Shown: positions 8,219 to 15,855 of the stretch, piece by piece
How the letters are laid out: each line of letters starts with the position of its first letter
Position numbering within the stretch: the first letter of the stretch is position 1
Assembly: GCA_016191845.1 (NCBI GenBank)
Contig: JACPVF010000007.1
Location: forward strand, 744,001 to 808,000
Direction: 5' to 3'
Length of the DNA stretch: 64,000 bases
Source of the DNA: Chloroflexota bacterium
GTDB taxonomy: Bacteria > Chloroflexota > Anaerolineae > Anaerolineales > Villigracilaceae
Made by a program: the position numbers and the translations under genes
Notes under the pieces: generated by a model
The model's input: only the letters and a program-made list of their open reading frames with translations
Told to the model about the DNA's origin: nothing
The model's database searches: none

Positions 8219-8833
8219 TTATCGTTTCTCTGCATCCTGTCGAATGCGTTCGATGACTTGCAGGAACACTTCGTATGGCTGTGCGCCGACCACCGCGTAG
8301 CGGTTATTCATCACATAGGTGGGAACGCCCTGTACGCCGATACGTTGCGCCTCATAAACCTGCATCCTGACCACCTCGGTGTAGGTGCCGCTTTCGACTT
8401 CCGCCTGCATCTCATCAGCGTCGAGGCCCGTTTCCTGGGCAGCCCGACGCAGGATGTCCCAATTGCTGATATCGAGGCCCTCGCCGTAGACCTTCTGGAA
8501 CACGGCATGATGGAATTCGAGCAGCTTGCCATGCTCGCGCGCGTACTCGGTGGCTTCGTGCGCGAGGCGCGTGTTGTAGATGCGCTCCGTGGACTTGAAC
8601 TTCATGCCGTTGGCGGCCGCCATCTGAGCCAGACGTTCCTCCGAGCCATTGGCACGCGCCCGCTGGATGTAATCGGGCAGGTCCATGCCTTCGGGCGGCG
8701 TGTCGGGACGCAGATAGTACGGACGCCAGTCGACCTCGACGTTGTATTCAGCTTGTAACTTTGCGACCACACCCTGGCCGACATAGCACCACGGTCAGAT
8801 GTAGTCAGAGAAGATCGTCAGTGTGTATTCCAT
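8219..8833 (-). CDS. FrnE-type DsbA-family oxidoreductase, candidate selenoprotein (UGA = Sec at codon 13)
   Basis: From the ATG at 8833 the frame reads MEYTLTIFSDYI, then TGA (8797-8795), then PWCYVGQGVVAKLQ and runs to 8219. The TGA falls exactly on the first Cys of the family's CPWC active site, giving UPWC at residues 13-16. The rest is a complete thioredoxin-fold FrnE/2-hydroxychromene-isomerase-like protein (RPYYLRPDTPPEG, IYNTRLAHEATEYA, GVQGVPTYVMNNRYAVVGAQ with the cis-Pro loop), 204 residues in total. Read without selenocysteine, the protein would begin at a GTG at 8770 and lack the redox motif and first beta strand. A SECIS-like hairpin follows at 8780-8764. A sequencing error or pseudogene is the alternative. 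Confidence 0.75.
8764..8780 (-). promoter_or_regulatory. Candidate bacterial SECIS hairpin
   Basis: On the coding strand CGGCC pairs with GGTCG (five pairs, one G-U) around the loop AGGGTGT. The loop begins 19 bases after the UGA and has G at its second position, matching the accepted bacterial SECIS layout (short stem, G among the first two loop bases, loop about 16-37 bases after UGA). It lies inside the coding region as expected for bacteria. Confidence 0.55.
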
Positions 8834-8854
8834 AGCATCCATATTATTATCGTT

Positions 8855-8955
8855 CTGAGCGGAGTGAGGCAATAGCCGAACGTAGTCGAAGGATGCGTGC
8901 ATAAATTGCCCTTCGACTGCGGGCCTCAAAGAACATTCGGCCCTCCGCTCAGGGC
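8855..8955. repeat. Copy of a dispersed palindromic repeat, two inverted halves
   Basis: The left half (GTTCTGAGCGGAGTGAGG, then CGAACGTAGTCGAAGG) and the right half (CCCTTCGACTGCGGGC, then CCCTCCGCTCAGGGC) are imperfect inverted copies. A related piece is at 4608-4627. I recall such elements as common in Chloroflexota genomes. It fills the gap between the VOC gene and the FrnE-type gene. Confidence 0.6.
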
Positions 8956-8958
8956 GGA

Positions 8959-9879
8959 TCAAACAGAGCGCAGAGAAAGCATCATGCCGTTCTGTGACGG
9001 GTCGTGGATGAGCAGTCCGTGTTCGGTCTGGTTGGCAGCGATCCCAGCCGCGTCCACGCGGGCGATGACCTCGTCCAACGCAGATTGGTTCGGCAACTCG
9101 ACGCTGAAGTAGCGCAGGCCCACGGCATCCGGCGGAGGCGGCGGAGCGCCCTCGCCCTGCCAGGTGTTCAATCCGATGTGGTGATGATAGCCACCCGCCG
9201 AGACAAAGGCCATGCGGAACTCGTCCACCACGCCCATGACGTCGAAGCCGAGCACGCCGTGATAGAAGTCAACGGCTTCGTGCAGGTCGCGGACATGCAG
9301 GTGCATGTGGCCGATGCGCGTCTCGGGCGGGACGGTCAGGTCGAGTTTGTCATCCTGTTCGAGATGTCCGAACAGGGCATCCAGGTCGAGCGGTTCGCGG
9401 CCGTCGCTCAAGCTGCCATCTGCGCGGCGGGTGACGTACTGACCGTCCTTGAGCGACCAGGTCCCATCCTCGGGCGACTCGGCATACAGCTCGATTCCGT
9501 TGCCTTCGAGGTCGTCGAGGTAGGTGGTCTTGGTCATGATGTGATCGGTGGGCGCGTTGGGATATTTCAACACGAACAGACGGGCGATGGCGCGCGCCAA
9601 TTCGCGCTGATCGGGGAACAACGTGGCAAAGTGGTAGAGCCCCGTTACGCGGCGATAACGGCGATATCCAGGCTGTTCGATCAGGCGCAGAATCTCGGTC
9701 TTCTCCGAGCCGAGCGTGGCGATATTTCCCTCGCGGTGGCGCAGCACGAAGCCGAGCGCCTGCTGGTAAAAGGCGATCTCGTTATCGAGGTTGGCTACAC
9801 TCAACGAGACATGGCCGATGCGGGTCTCGGGATGGATGGAAAAATCGGTCTGAGTTTGCGTTTGTTTTTGAGTGGACAT
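8959..9879 (-). CDS. VOC-family dioxygenase, CatE-like (glyoxalase/catechol-2,3-dioxygenase fold)
   Basis: 306 residues built from two VOC modules: TRIGHVSLSVANLDNEIAFYQ at about 20-40 and TRIGHMHLHVRDLHEAVDFYH at about 187-207. Candidate metal ligands are H191 or H193 of the second module, a His in YHHHIGLNTWQG, and a Glu in RYFSVELPNQ. The two-module layout and length match Bacillus CatE-type proteins, usually annotated as extradiol ring-cleaving dioxygenases; the substrate is unknown. It is a single gene with the dispersed repeat directly downstream. Confidence 0.8.
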   Translation of the reverse strand: MSTQKQTQTQTDFSIHPETRIGHVSLSVANLDNEIAFYQQALGFVLRHREGNIATLGSEKTEILRLIEQPGYRRYRRVTGLYHFATLFPDQRELARAIARLFVLKYPNAPTDHIMTKTTYLDDLEGNGIELYAESPEDGTWSLKDGQYVTRRADGSLSDGREPLDLDALFGHLEQDDKLDLTVPPETRIGHMHLHVRDLHEAVDFYHGVLGFDVMGVVDEFRMAFVSAGGYHHHIGLNTWQGEGAPPPPPDAVGLRYFSVELPNQSALDEVIARVDAAGIAANQTEHGLLIHDPSQNGMMLSLRSV

Positions 9880-9949
9880 TTCTAAGGCCTTTCAGGGTAC
9901 GTCATGGACAACGTGACTGGTGTGAAATTTACATTTTTTGTGTACCATC

Positions 9950-10007
9950 GTCAACCATCAAAGCGCGACATTTGTGGGATAAGCGACAGAATTCCGTTAA
10001 TGTTGTC
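9950..10007 (+). promoter_or_regulatory. Leader element shared with the tetR gene (copy A)
   Basis: From 9950 the bases GTCAACCATCAAAGCGC and the following 22 match 32 of 39 positions upstream of the TetR gene (16621-16659). In both copies ATGTTGTC follows exactly 50 bases after the first G. Here that ATG (10000) opens a three-codon frame, M-L-S-stop. GCGACA occurs twice, 18 bases apart. Function unknown; it could be a regulator site or the relic of a duplicated 5' region. Confidence 0.6.
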
Positions 10008-10082
10008 TTGAGGAAGGGGCGATTTCCAGCAGCAGTGCACCTTGGGAGTAAAATAATGCAAATCCTTTCACGGCAGGTTCTC

Positions 10083-11099
10083 ATGAAAAACTTTGACCCG
10101 CGCTACAACGACCTCCCCAAGACCGAACTGCACATCCACCTTGAGGGTGCCATCCGTACCCAGACCATCATCGATGTGGCGCAGCAATATGGCCTGAGCT
10201 TGCCGACCTACGATGCCGCCGAACTGGACAAGCATGTCAAGATCTATGACCAGATGCAGAACCTGGACACGGTGCTGGAGGCCTTCGGCATCTTCCAAAA
10301 GAGCATCACCGCGCCCGAAGTGGTGGAGCGTATTGCCTGGGAATTGTTCGAGGATGCCGCCGCCCAGAACATCAAACTCTTCGAGGTGCGTTTCTCACCC
10401 GATTGGGCTTTCCACGGCCACAACCTGGATTGGGACGCCTGCCTCGACGGGCTGGTGCGCGCCAAGGAGCGTGCCGAGCGCGAGTTCGACATGGCCATCG
10501 GCTACATCGCCATCACCTCGCGCGGCATGGGCGTGGATTCGTGCATCCGCACCGTGGACTGGGCCATCCGTCACCGCGAACATTTCGTCGCCGTGGACTT
10601 GGCCGATAGCGAGACCAAATATCCGATCAAGGATTTCGCCAAACCGATCCTCAAGGCGCGGGACGCAGGCTTGAAGATCACGATCCACTCGGGCGAGGAT
10701 ACGCCTGCCCGTTACGTGGTGGACACGATCCAGACCGTCCAGCCAGACCGCATCGGGCATGGAATCCACGTTATCGAGGATATGCGCGCCGTGGACCTGG
10801 TCCGGGAAAACGGGATCACGCTCGAGGTCAACCCGTGGAGTAACTACCTGACCAACGCCGTGCCGACCATCGAGGAGCATCCGCTCAAGAAATTGTTCGA
10901 CCTGGGCGTGCGCGTCACCATCAACTCAGATGATCCTGAGGTGTTGGAGACCAACGTCAACAACGAGTACCGCATTGCGCACGAGGTGCTCGGCATGAGC
11001 CTGGATGAGATCGCCGCCTGCAATCGCACTGCCTTCGAGGCTTCGTTCATCCCCGAGGCGCAAAAGCAGCGCATCTGGGACAAGTACTTTGCGGCTTGA
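10083..11099 (+). CDS. add: Adenosine deaminase
   Basis: 338 residues from the ATG at 10083. Zinc-site motifs of the family are visible: PKTELHIHLEGAIRT at the N-terminus, KITIHSGEDTPA, RIGHGIHVIED and TINSDDPEVLETN near the C-terminus. The enzyme deaminates adenosine to inosine in the cytoplasm for purine salvage; some relatives act on adenine or other aminopurines. A start 9 codons earlier at 10056 has a better ribosome-binding site (GGGAG, 7 bases before), and would add MQILSRQVL, so the exact start is uncertain. The leader at 9950-10007 lies upstream. Confidence 0.88.
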   Translation: MKNFDPRYNDLPKTELHIHLEGAIRTQTIIDVAQQYGLSLPTYDAAELDKHVKIYDQMQNLDTVLEAFGIFQKSITAPEVVERIAWELFEDAAAQNIKLFEVRFSPDWAFHGHNLDWDACLDGLVRAKERAEREFDMAIGYIAITSRGMGVDSCIRTVDWAIRHREHFVAVDLADSETKYPIKDFAKPILKARDAGLKITIHSGEDTPARYVVDTIQTVQPDRIGHGIHVIEDMRAVDLVRENGITLEVNPWSNYLTNAVPTIEEHPLKKLFDLGVRVTINSDDPEVLETNVNNEYRIAHEVLGMSLDEIAACNRTAFEASFIPEAQKQRIWDKYFAA

Positions 11100-11134
11100 T
11101 TCTGCGCAAAAAAATCACAGTTTCTCCAATATTT

Positions 11135-11175
11135 CCCGCCCCGAAATTAATCTTTCGTGGGCGGGATTTCGTTTA
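11135..11175 (+). terminator. Terminator after add
   Basis: TCCCGCCC pairs with GGGCGGGA, extended by GAAA/TTTC, followed by TTTCGTTT. Confidence 0.7.
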
Positions 11176-11332
11176 GCCAACGCGAAAATGCAGATTCCAC
11201 CCCGTTTTTGGATCAAGGATTAGAACAACATAACAGTTTGTTTAGTTTTGCCTTTTTACCATTGAAATTCTGGTCATGGACTCGGTATACTGAATATGCA
11301 AGCTGCAGCAGCCATTCCAGAAAGGAGAAACC

Positions 11333-11737
11333 ATGGCAAACCATATTGGTATCTGGATCGACCGCAAGCAGGCAGTGATGGTCATCCTCGACGAAAAGGG
11401 GGAGCAGATCAGGAGGCTGGTATCGGGGGCAAGCAAACGCGTTCAAACGGACAGGAAGGTGCGTTCCAAAAATCCCAACGGAACGCAGCCCCTGCCCGCC
11501 GAAGACCGAAAGGACAGGCAGTTCCTCGAAAAACTCAACCAATACTATGAGACCATCAGTGCATCCCTGCGCGACGCGGCTTCTGTGTTCATCTTTGGTC
11601 CAGGCGAGGCCAAGCTGGAATTGGAGCGGAGACTCGCCCGCCAGAAGGCCGCCCCACCCATTGTGGCGGTCGAGGCCGCAGACCGTATGACCGAGCGGCA
11701 GATCGCCGCCAAGGTCCGCAAAGTGTTCAAACAATAG
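11333..11737 (+). CDS. Small protein related to bacterial eRF1-domain-2-like (translational machinery) proteins
   Basis: 134 residues. Start IGIWIDRKQAVMVIL, middle DRKDRQFLEKLNQYYETI, then VFIFGPGEAKLELERRL and IVAVEAADRMTERQIAAKVRKVF match the pattern of small proteins annotated as related to the archaeal/eukaryotic release factor (baeRF-like). Their role is not established; a link to ribosomes or stress is inferred from fold only. AGAAAGGAG precedes the ATG. It is a single gene closed by a terminator. Confidence 0.65.
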   Translation: MANHIGIWIDRKQAVMVILDEKGEQIRRLVSGASKRVQTDRKVRSKNPNGTQPLPAEDRKDRQFLEKLNQYYETISASLRDAASVFIFGPGEAKLELERRLARQKAAPPIVAVEAADRMTERQIAAKVRKVFKQ

Positions 11738-11744
11738 AATAGCC

Positions 11745-11777
11745 AATCGGCTCCCACGCGTGGGAGCCGATTTTTTT
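11745..11777 (+). terminator. Intrinsic terminator
   Basis: Stem AATCGGCTCCCA with complement, CGCG loop, then seven T. Confidence 0.93.
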
Positions 11778-11799
11778 CACGCTTATACCGCGGGTATCA

Positions 11800-11805
11800 T
11801 ATAAT
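11800..11805 (+). promoter_or_regulatory. -10 box for a leaderless Nudix mRNA
   Basis: TATAAT with six bases (CGGGAT) before the ATG at 11812 and no ribosome-binding site. Confidence 0.65.
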
Positions 11806-11811
11806 CGGGAT

Positions 11812-12237
11812 ATGCGCGCCAAGTTTCCGACCACCGTTCATCTTTTCTTCTTTCACAGCGACGAGATCCTGCTATTGCGCCGCTTCAACACGGGCTACCG
11901 TGACGGCTGGTACAGCGTCCCGGCGGGGCACCTGGATGGCGGCGAGACGGTCCTGGCGGCCGCCGTCCGCGAGGCGCGGGAGGAGGTCGGGGTGGAAATC
12001 AACCCATCGGCGCTGAGCTTCTCCAGCGTGATGCACCGCAGCGAAGGCGACGAGCGCATCGACTTCTTCGTCCATGTCCATGCCTGGGATGGCGAACCCG
12101 TCAATGCCGAGCCCGACAAATGTGACGACCTGCGCTGGACTCCGCTCGACGCCCTGCCCGAAAACCTTATCCCGTATGTGAAACGCGCCCTCGAAAACCA
12201 CGCCAACGGTGTCCGTTTCGACGAGTTCGGCTGGTGA
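11812..12237 (+). CDS. Nudix hydrolase
   Basis: 141 residues. The Nudix box spans about 39-61: GHLDGGETVLAAAVREAREE, with G39, E45, R53, E54, E57 and E58 in the canonical GX5EX7REUXEEXGU pattern. Members cleave nucleoside diphosphates linked to other groups; substrate not predictable here. The flanking RRFNTGYRDGWYSVPAG segment is typical of ADP-ribose/MutT-like members. A TATAAT box six bases upstream of the ATG indicates a leaderless mRNA. Confidence 0.9.
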   Translation: MRAKFPTTVHLFFFHSDEILLLRRFNTGYRDGWYSVPAGHLDGGETVLAAAVREAREEVGVEINPSALSFSSVMHRSEGDERIDFFVHVHAWDGEPVNAEPDKCDDLRWTPLDALPENLIPYVKRALENHANGVRFDEFGW

Positions 12238-12316
12238 TGCGATAAGAACAATGCACTACTGACAGGCGCGGGGGAATCCTTATACTGTGTACATTCGCAG
12301 AAAAGGAGTCTTAAAA

Positions 12317-12718
12317 ATGGATTTCAATCTCTTATTCGGTTCGAGCATGATCCTTACGGTCGTCCTGGTCGTGGTCTCGCTCCTGTGCACGTTCGTGATC
12401 GTGGCCGCTTCCATTGCCGTTCCCTTCATCCTCATGCGCAAAAACCAGAAGCGCGCACAGGAGCTCATGGCCGTTGGCACGCAGGGAGAGGCCACTGTCC
12501 TGGCACTGCAGGATACAGGCATGTTCATTAACAACAATCCGCGCGTCAGCATGCTGCTGGAGATCCGCGTGGGGAACCTAGCCCCGTATCAGGTCCAGAA
12601 GGTGGCCACCATCCCGATGATCCGCCTCTCGCAGATCCAGGTTGGGGCCGTGGTGCCCGTCATGGTGGATATGTCCAATCCCACCCATCCCGATAAGGTT
12701 GGGCTGCTGCTGAGATAA
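12317..12718 (+). CDS. Small membrane-anchored protein with a soluble beta-rich tail
   Basis: 133 residues from the ATG at 12317, chosen because AAAAGGAG lies 8 bases before it. Residues about 10-38 are strongly hydrophobic (ILTVVLVVVSLLCTFVIVAA), followed by a cytoplasmic-looking RKNQKRAQELMAVG and a domain with ATVLALQDTGMFINNNPRV and VPVMVDMSNPTHPDKVGLL. The tail resembles short domains that control bound-water or ligand values in actinobacterial and Chloroflexota membrane proteins; no function is known to me. Confidence 0.7.
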   Translation: MDFNLLFGSSMILTVVLVVVSLLCTFVIVAASIAVPFILMRKNQKRAQELMAVGTQGEATVLALQDTGMFINNNPRVSMLLEIRVGNLAPYQVQKVATIPMIRLSQIQVGAVVPVMVDMSNPTHPDKVGLLLR

Positions 12719-12722
12719 ACCT

Positions 12723-12750
12723 AATCCGCCAGGCACCCTGGCGGATTTTT
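12723..12750 (+). terminator. Intrinsic terminator
   Basis: AATCCGCCAGG and complement around CAC, then a T run. Confidence 0.92.
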
Positions 12751-12793
12751 CTTCGTGGTTGCCCTCCGCCGAAAAACGGGGTAACATCGTCGC

Positions 12794-13597
12794 ATGTTTG
12801 ACCTCGCCAACGCGCGCTTTGCCTTTCTTGACCTGGAAACGACGGGCCTCTCGCCCTGGTTCGGCGACCGTACCTGTGAGGTGGGAATCGTCCTGACCGA
12901 AGGGCGGCGGATCAAGTCCACCTATCAGACGCTGGTCAACCCCGAGCGGGAACTGTCCTTCGGAGCGGCCAGCACCAACGGTCTCTCGGACCGTGAGCTG
13001 GTTCCTGCACCCCTGTTCCCCGCCGTGGCCGACGCGGTGGAGTCCCATCTGCGGGATGCGGTGGTGGTCTGTCACAACGCCCAGTTCGACCTGCAATTCC
13101 TCGATAACGAGTTCCGCCGCCTTGGGCGGGAGATCCAGATCCCCAACCTGGTGGATACCCTGCATCTCGCGCGGACCTGGTTCGAGTTCCCGTCGAACAC
13201 GCTGGCGTCCATTGCCGATGCGCTGCAGGTCAAACGCGAAAAGGAACACCGTGCCCTGGCCGATGCCATGACCCTGCGGGCGATTTTCTTCCAGATGATG
13301 GATGCGCTCAAACCTGAGAACCGTCCGCTGGATGAGTACATTGGCATTTATAACTCACCTGTCTGGCCGAACGACGGAATCCAACTGCCAACTGAACTGG
13401 GCGAAGCCATCTATAGCGGACGCCGCATCCACATCACCTATGTGGATGGCGACGGCGAGCGCTCAGAGCGCTGGGTCACGCCCAAGCAGGTGATGGGCCT
13501 GGCCGATTACATCTACCTGATGGGATATTGTCACTTGCGCAACGCTGAACGCAGTTTTCGTCTCGATCGCATTATCGATGTACAAGTAGAAAAGTGA
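12794..13597 (+). CDS. DnaQ-like 3'-5' exonuclease fused to a WYL-type domain
   Basis: 267 residues. Exo motifs of the DEDD(h) superfamily: FLDLETTG (D13, E15), VCHNAQFDLQFLD near 95-107, and KEHRALADAMTLRAI near 152-166 with the His of the DEDDh type. After about residue 195 a second domain follows: RIHITYVDGDGERSERWVTPK, GLADYIYLMGYCHLRNAERSFRLDRIIDVQV, which matches WYL-domain signatures (ligand or nucleic-acid sensing). The exonuclease part resembles the epsilon proofreading subunit, but this is not the replicative form. TAACAT six bases before the ATG suggests a leaderless start. Confidence 0.82.
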   Translation: MFDLANARFAFLDLETTGLSPWFGDRTCEVGIVLTEGRRIKSTYQTLVNPERELSFGAASTNGLSDRELVPAPLFPAVADAVESHLRDAVVVCHNAQFDLQFLDNEFRRLGREIQIPNLVDTLHLARTWFEFPSNTLASIADALQVKREKEHRALADAMTLRAIFFQMMDALKPENRPLDEYIGIYNSPVWPNDGIQLPTELGEAIYSGRRIHITYVDGDGERSERWVTPKQVMGLADYIYLMGYCHLRNAERSFRLDRIIDVQVEK

Positions 13598-13602
13598 AAC
13601 TG

Positions 13603-13641
13603 AAACGAAACCGCCCTCGTTACACGAGGGCGGTTTCGTTT
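13603..13641. terminator. Bidirectional terminator between convergent genes
   Basis: Stem AAACGAAACCGCCCTCGT with its complement; the convergent cyclase stop lies inside it. Confidence 0.92.
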
Positions 13642-15058
13642 ATCTGCGAGTTGATTGATAATGATGATCCTTCTCTTTATACATGTTCTGGTCTGCGCGG
13701 CCAAAGGTGCGCTCCAGCGACTCGCCGGGCTGGTGGATGGCATATCCAAGCGACATGCTGAGTTCGGGCCCTTGATAATATTTGTTGTTCAGCGGCATTA
13801 ATGAGCGGATACGCTCAATTGCCTTGAGCATTTGTTCCTCGTCTGCCTTCTTTAGCAGGACACCAAACTCGTCTCCGCCAATACGGGCCACCACTTCGTC
13901 GCCCGTGAAGGCAGCCTTCAATATCTCTGCGGCGCGGCGGATGAAATTGTCACCCGCCTGATGTCCCAGACGGTCGTTGACAGCCTTCAGCCCGTTCAGG
14001 TCCGCCATGATGAAACCGATGGACTCTTCCTGGTTCGCCTCTGCCAATTGCAGGAGCTGCTCCTCGAAGTAGGCGCGGTTGTACACGCCGGTCAGGATGT
14101 CATGTGTGCCGAGGTAGCGCAGATAGTTCTCCGCCTTCTTGCGCAGGGTGATATCTTGCAGGGCCACCTGCACCCAGCCGAAATTTTCTTCGTGCCCGGG
14201 CATGACGCGCACGTCCACCAGCACGTTGATCGGCTCGCCGTCCAGTGCATAGTTGATGCCCTCCTGCTGGTAGGACAACTTCCCGTTCCACAAGTCGAGC
14301 ATCTCATGCACGAAGTGATCTTCCATGTCGTCGCGGAATATTTGCCCCAGGTTGGCTAATAGGTGTTCCTGAGAACTCGCCTTGAATAGCTCAAGCGTCT
14401 TCTGGTTGACGTGCAGTACCTGGAGCAATCCCATGCAATGGGACACGGTGCCGGGGTTTGCCTCGATGTATTCCTTGAGGTCGGTCACGCCCTGGGCGCG
14501 CAACTTGTCGAAGTAACGCTTGAGGCCGCTGTAATCCTCCTGCCAAAGCGAGATCGGCGCGGACTCGAATAATGCCTCGAAGCGGCGTTCGGCGTGCTTG
14601 AGGGAGGTGATGTCTTCGATGGTGACCAGCACACAGGTCCAGGTTTCTTCGTAGCCCGGCAGGATACGCCAATTCAAGCGGATGCTAACGGGTTGTCCCT
14701 GCAATGTGTAGTTGATTCCTTCGCCCGACCAGGTGGTTTCGCCGTTCCACAGGGCAAGCAACTCGGAACGGAAGTGGCGGCGCATCTCGTCGCGGAAGAT
14801 GTTGTCGAGGTTGCTGAAGACATCCTTCTTTGACTTTGCGCCGAACATCTGCAAGGTCTGCTGGTTGACGTCCACCACACGGATCAGGCGCATGCAGGCT
14901 TCGATCTGTTCGGGATGCGCGTCCAGGTAGGCGGCCAGGTCGGTCACACCTTGCGCGCGCAGGCTGTCGAAGGAGGATTTGATCCCGCTGTAGTCGTCCT
15001 CCCAGAGCGAAATGGGGGCATATTCGAATAGCATGTGGAAATGACCTCTCGGCGGCAT
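13640..15058 (-). CDS. Diguanylate cyclase with two tandem PAS-type sensor domains
   Basis: 472 residues. Two sensor modules (about 10-130 and 140-290) are clearly tandem duplicates: FEYAPISLWEDDYSG / FESAPISLWQEDYSG, RAQGVTDL in both, NQQTLQMF / NQKTLELF, ALWNGE / DLWNGK, EGINYTL / EGINYAL. A GGDEF domain follows with an intact RIGGDEFGVLL active site, so it should make cyclic di-GMP. It has no membrane segment and is probably a cytosolic sensor. The ATG at 15058 is chosen because AGGAG lies 6-7 bases upstream; longer starts would run into the terminator at 15094-15130. Confidence 0.87.
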   Translation of the reverse strand: MPPRGHFHMLFEYAPISLWEDDYSGIKSSFDSLRAQGVTDLAAYLDAHPEQIEACMRLIRVVDVNQQTLQMFGAKSKKDVFSNLDNIFRDEMRRHFRSELLALWNGETTWSGEGINYTLQGQPVSIRLNWRILPGYEETWTCVLVTIEDITSLKHAERRFEALFESAPISLWQEDYSGLKRYFDKLRAQGVTDLKEYIEANPGTVSHCMGLLQVLHVNQKTLELFKASSQEHLLANLGQIFRDDMEDHFVHEMLDLWNGKLSYQQEGINYALDGEPINVLVDVRVMPGHEENFGWVQVALQDITLRKKAENYLRYLGTHDILTGVYNRAYFEEQLLQLAEANQEESIGFIMADLNGLKAVNDRLGHQAGDNFIRRAAEILKAAFTGDEVVARIGGDEFGVLLKKADEEQMLKAIERIRSLMPLNNKYYQGPELSMSLGYAIHQPGESLERTFGRADQNMYKEKDHHYQSTRR

Positions 15059-15093
15059 ACGCGCCACTCCTGCAAAGGGATTTCTTTCATTAT

Positions 15094-15130
15094 ACAAACA
15101 AACACGGGACGGCGCATGGCCGTCCCGTGT
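15094..15130 (-). terminator. Terminator of the redox/LUD unit
   Basis: ACACGGGACGGC and complement, loop of five, then TTTGTTTGT on the minus strand. Confidence 0.88.
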
Positions 15131-15169
15131 CATGGATTCTCGAAACAGGCTTCGAGATGTGCTTATCGA

Positions 15170-15808
15170 TTAGCTGATGAATTTGACCGCGCTGCCCCAG
15201 TTGGTGCCGAGCGTGCCTTGCAGGGTGATGTGCAGGAAGCCGACGGCTTCCAGTTGACGGGCGCGGCGCAGCGGACCCACGTCCACGGGGCGCAGGCCAC
15301 CTGCCTGGGCCAGGTCCGCGACCAGGGCCTTGGCAGCCGAGTCGTCGCCCGCGATCAGTACATCCAGCGGCTGGCCCGCCACCTGTCCGCTGATGAGGGT
15401 GCCCGCGAAAGTGGTGTTGAAGGCCTTGACCACCTTCGAGTTCGGCAGGAGTTTGGCGATCTCCTCTGCGCCCGAGGTGTTGTCGAAGCGCGGCTCGGTG
15501 AAGGTGTCATTCAGGGTGTTGGTGATGTCGACCACCACCTTGCCGTCAAACTGCTTGCCATACTGCTCGACGACGGCGGCCACGACGGGATAGTACACTG
15601 CCAGGACCACGACCTCATCCTTGAGCGTACTGCCTGAGGGCGCCGTCCCGACGGTGGCCCCGCTCTTGGCGGAAACCTGTAACTGTTTAGCCAGTTCCGC
15701 CGCTTGGGCTTCGTTCTGGTCGATCAGGGTTACGCTGTGACCGCCGCTTAGCAGACGGGTGGCGATTCCGCGCCCCATATTTCCTGCACCGATAATGGTT
15801 ACGTTCAT
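15170..15808 (-). CDS. NADPH-dependent F420 reductase-like dehydrogenase
   Basis: 212 residues. The N-terminal Rossmann motif is MNVTIIGAGNMGRGIATRL. VVVDITNTLND, VVKAFNTTFAG and DVLIAGDD match the F420-dependent NADP reductase / NAD-binding YafB-like group. The family transfers hydride between NADPH and a flavin-like carrier; whether this organism makes F420 cannot be seen here. It is the second gene of a unit with the LUD gene 48 bases upstream, under the divergent TetR regulator. Confidence 0.8.
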   Translation of the reverse strand: MNVTIIGAGNMGRGIATRLLSGGHSVTLIDQNEAQAAELAKQLQVSAKSGATVGTAPSGSTLKDEVVVLAVYYPVVAAVVEQYGKQFDGKVVVDITNTLNDTFTEPRFDNTSGAEEIAKLLPNSKVVKAFNTTFAGTLISGQVAGQPLDVLIAGDDSAAKALVADLAQAGGLRPVDVGPLRRARQLEAVGFLHITLQGTLGTNWGSAVKFIS

Positions 15809-15855
15809 TTTATTTTCTCCTTTTGAAGTGGTTGATTTATGAAAGATGAAGCGGG

